A stretch of 64,000 bases of DNA from Roseivirga sp. Its GTDB lineage: Bacteria; Bacteroidota; Bacteroidia; Cytophagales; Cyclobacteriaceae. The position numbers were made by a program, and so were the translations under genes. Within the stretch, counting starts at the first letter, position 1. Each line of letters begins with the position of its first letter. Location: NCBI GenBank assembly GCA_029262895.1, contig JAJCYM010000081.1, positions 62,001-126,000 of the forward strand. The letters run 5' to 3'. Below the pieces are notes generated by a model. That model did not search any database. It was given only the letters and a program-made list of their open reading frames with translations, and was not told the DNA's origin. This document shows positions 63,382 to 64,000 of the stretch, piece after piece.

Positions 63382-64000
63382 CTAGCGGGACAGGCCGTTA
63401 ATCGTTTGACCGAGCATTTGCACTAGTTGTTCTGCTCCAATTCGTTTGGCTTGGACCTTATAATTTTGGAGCAATGATATTGCTTTCTCGTTCTGACCCT
63501 CACTACTTAGTATCCTACTCTGTGTTTTTGCAACGATGCACCTGGTCTCAAAAGCGATATAGTCACTTCTGGGCGTCTCAAAAACCCGAACCTGTTCTTT
63601 TGCTTTGGCAATCTCGCCTGTTTCAAAATAGAACGAAGCCAAAAGAGCCCGACCATGCATTTCGAAAAACACCTCGCTTGTGGACAAGAATTTTATAGCA
63701 CTTTCAAGTCTTTGAATCGCCTCTGTACCCTTGCCTGCAACCCACAAGTAATTGGCGTAATACACATCAAAGACATAGGCATCCCTGTCTTCTTCACTGC
63801 CTCGCTGCTTCAGGCCCTCGTCATAATATGGGCCCGCTTCAGCAACCCTCTCAAGCGCAAGTAGTGTCTCACCATATTGAAATGCAGCTTCGATAATTGC
63901 ATGCCTGTCCATCTCTGCTCTTGCCTGAGCCAAAGATTTCTTGGCCTGTTCCTCAGAAAGCGCGTATTCTGCCTTCAATCTATACAGCCAATTCAGGTTC
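63382..64000 (-). CDS. TPR protein, 5' end outside the window
   Basis: At least 206 codons; the frame is open to the right edge, so the N-terminus is missing and the TTG at 63978 is not the start. The visible C-terminal part has five or six TPR-like helical hairpins (FQYGETLLALERVAEAGPYY, ALLASFYFETGEIAKAKEQV). No catalytic domain is visible. It is convergent with the regulator at 61251 (38 bp between stops). Confidence 0.8.
   Translation of the reverse strand, partial: NLNWLYRLKAEYALSEEQAKKSLAQARAEMDRHAIIEAAFQYGETLLALERVAEAGPYYDEGLKQRGSEEDRDAYVFDVYYANYLWVAGKGTEAIQRLESAIKFLSTSEVFFEMHGRALLASFYFETGEIAKAKEQVRVFETPRSDYIAFETRCIVAKTQSRILSSEGQNEKAISLLQNYKVQAKRIGAEQLVQMLGQTINGLSR

Noticed and set aside
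1-64000. tRNA, rRNA, prophage or transposase genes
   Set aside because: None recognised on either strand.

Overview
The window looks like chromosomal DNA from a marine-type Bacteroidota, most likely order Cytophagales. This is inferred from gene families, not from a marker gene. The families are PadR regulators coupled to very large two-FtsX permeases with a permease-prefix domain, LytS/LytTR kinase-regulator pairs, an AraC regulator with an N-terminal membrane domain, winged-helix regulators fused to a membrane segment and TolB-like propeller, many secreted hydrolases, and start codons without clear Shine-Dalgarno sites. No rRNA, tRNA, CRISPR, IS transposase or prophage was seen. Two genes run off the edges: a sortilin-like propeller protein on the left and a TPR protein on the right.

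Layout. 0-9 kb: propeller protein, an unrecognised 293-aa protein, a DUF885 lipoprotein, a two-gene unknown operon and a vanadium-haloperoxidase-like lipoprotein. 9.5-13.7 kb: a GH64-like protein without signal peptide, a secreted S33 peptidase and an isoaspartyl peptidase. 13.8-18.4 kb: ankyrin/PD40 protein, FtsX permease and PadR. 18.9-22.4 kb: divergent cphB (cyanophycinase) and cphA (cyanophycin synthetase). 22.6-31.4 kb: esterase, then two LytS/LytTR pairs bracketing a second PadR-permease module. 31.6-40.5 kb: an EreA/ChaN-like protein, a TPR histidine kinase convergent with a single-domain response regulator, an M14 carboxypeptidase and an AT-rich PUA-like/HNH nuclease. 40.8-43.7 kb: third PadR-permease module. 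43.9-47.5 kb: tandem paralogues of unknown function, AraC regulator, beta-barrel protein. 47.5-54.5 kb: APC permease overlapping an aldo-keto reductase/Rid fusion, a LolA-like protein, and a second propeller gene interrupted by one in-frame amber codon. 54.8-64 kb: two cold-shock proteins, SnoaL-like protein, hydrolases, a sensorless membrane-anchored winged-helix protein with a neighbouring 47-codon membrane ORF, DoxX-like protein, an ASPIC/FG-GAP protein divergent from a winged-helix/propeller regulator, and the TPR fragment.

How genes may work together. cphA makes cyanophycin, cphB cuts it to beta-Asp-Arg, and the isoaspartyl peptidase 5 kb away could finish the job: a complete storage cycle within about 10 kb. 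Each PadR-permease module carries its own, different dyad-symmetric sequence just upstream of padR. In the two modules with the same PadR subtype, the two sites have the same 42-bp centre-to-centre spacing and nearly the same distance from the start codon, although their sequences differ. None of the three permeases has an ATPase gene nearby.

The intergenic DNA is rich in repeats: a nested palindrome of about 140 bp (two full copies, one half copy), degenerate 7-bp tandem arrays at several sites, and a short element seen twice directly upstream of start codons and once inverted.
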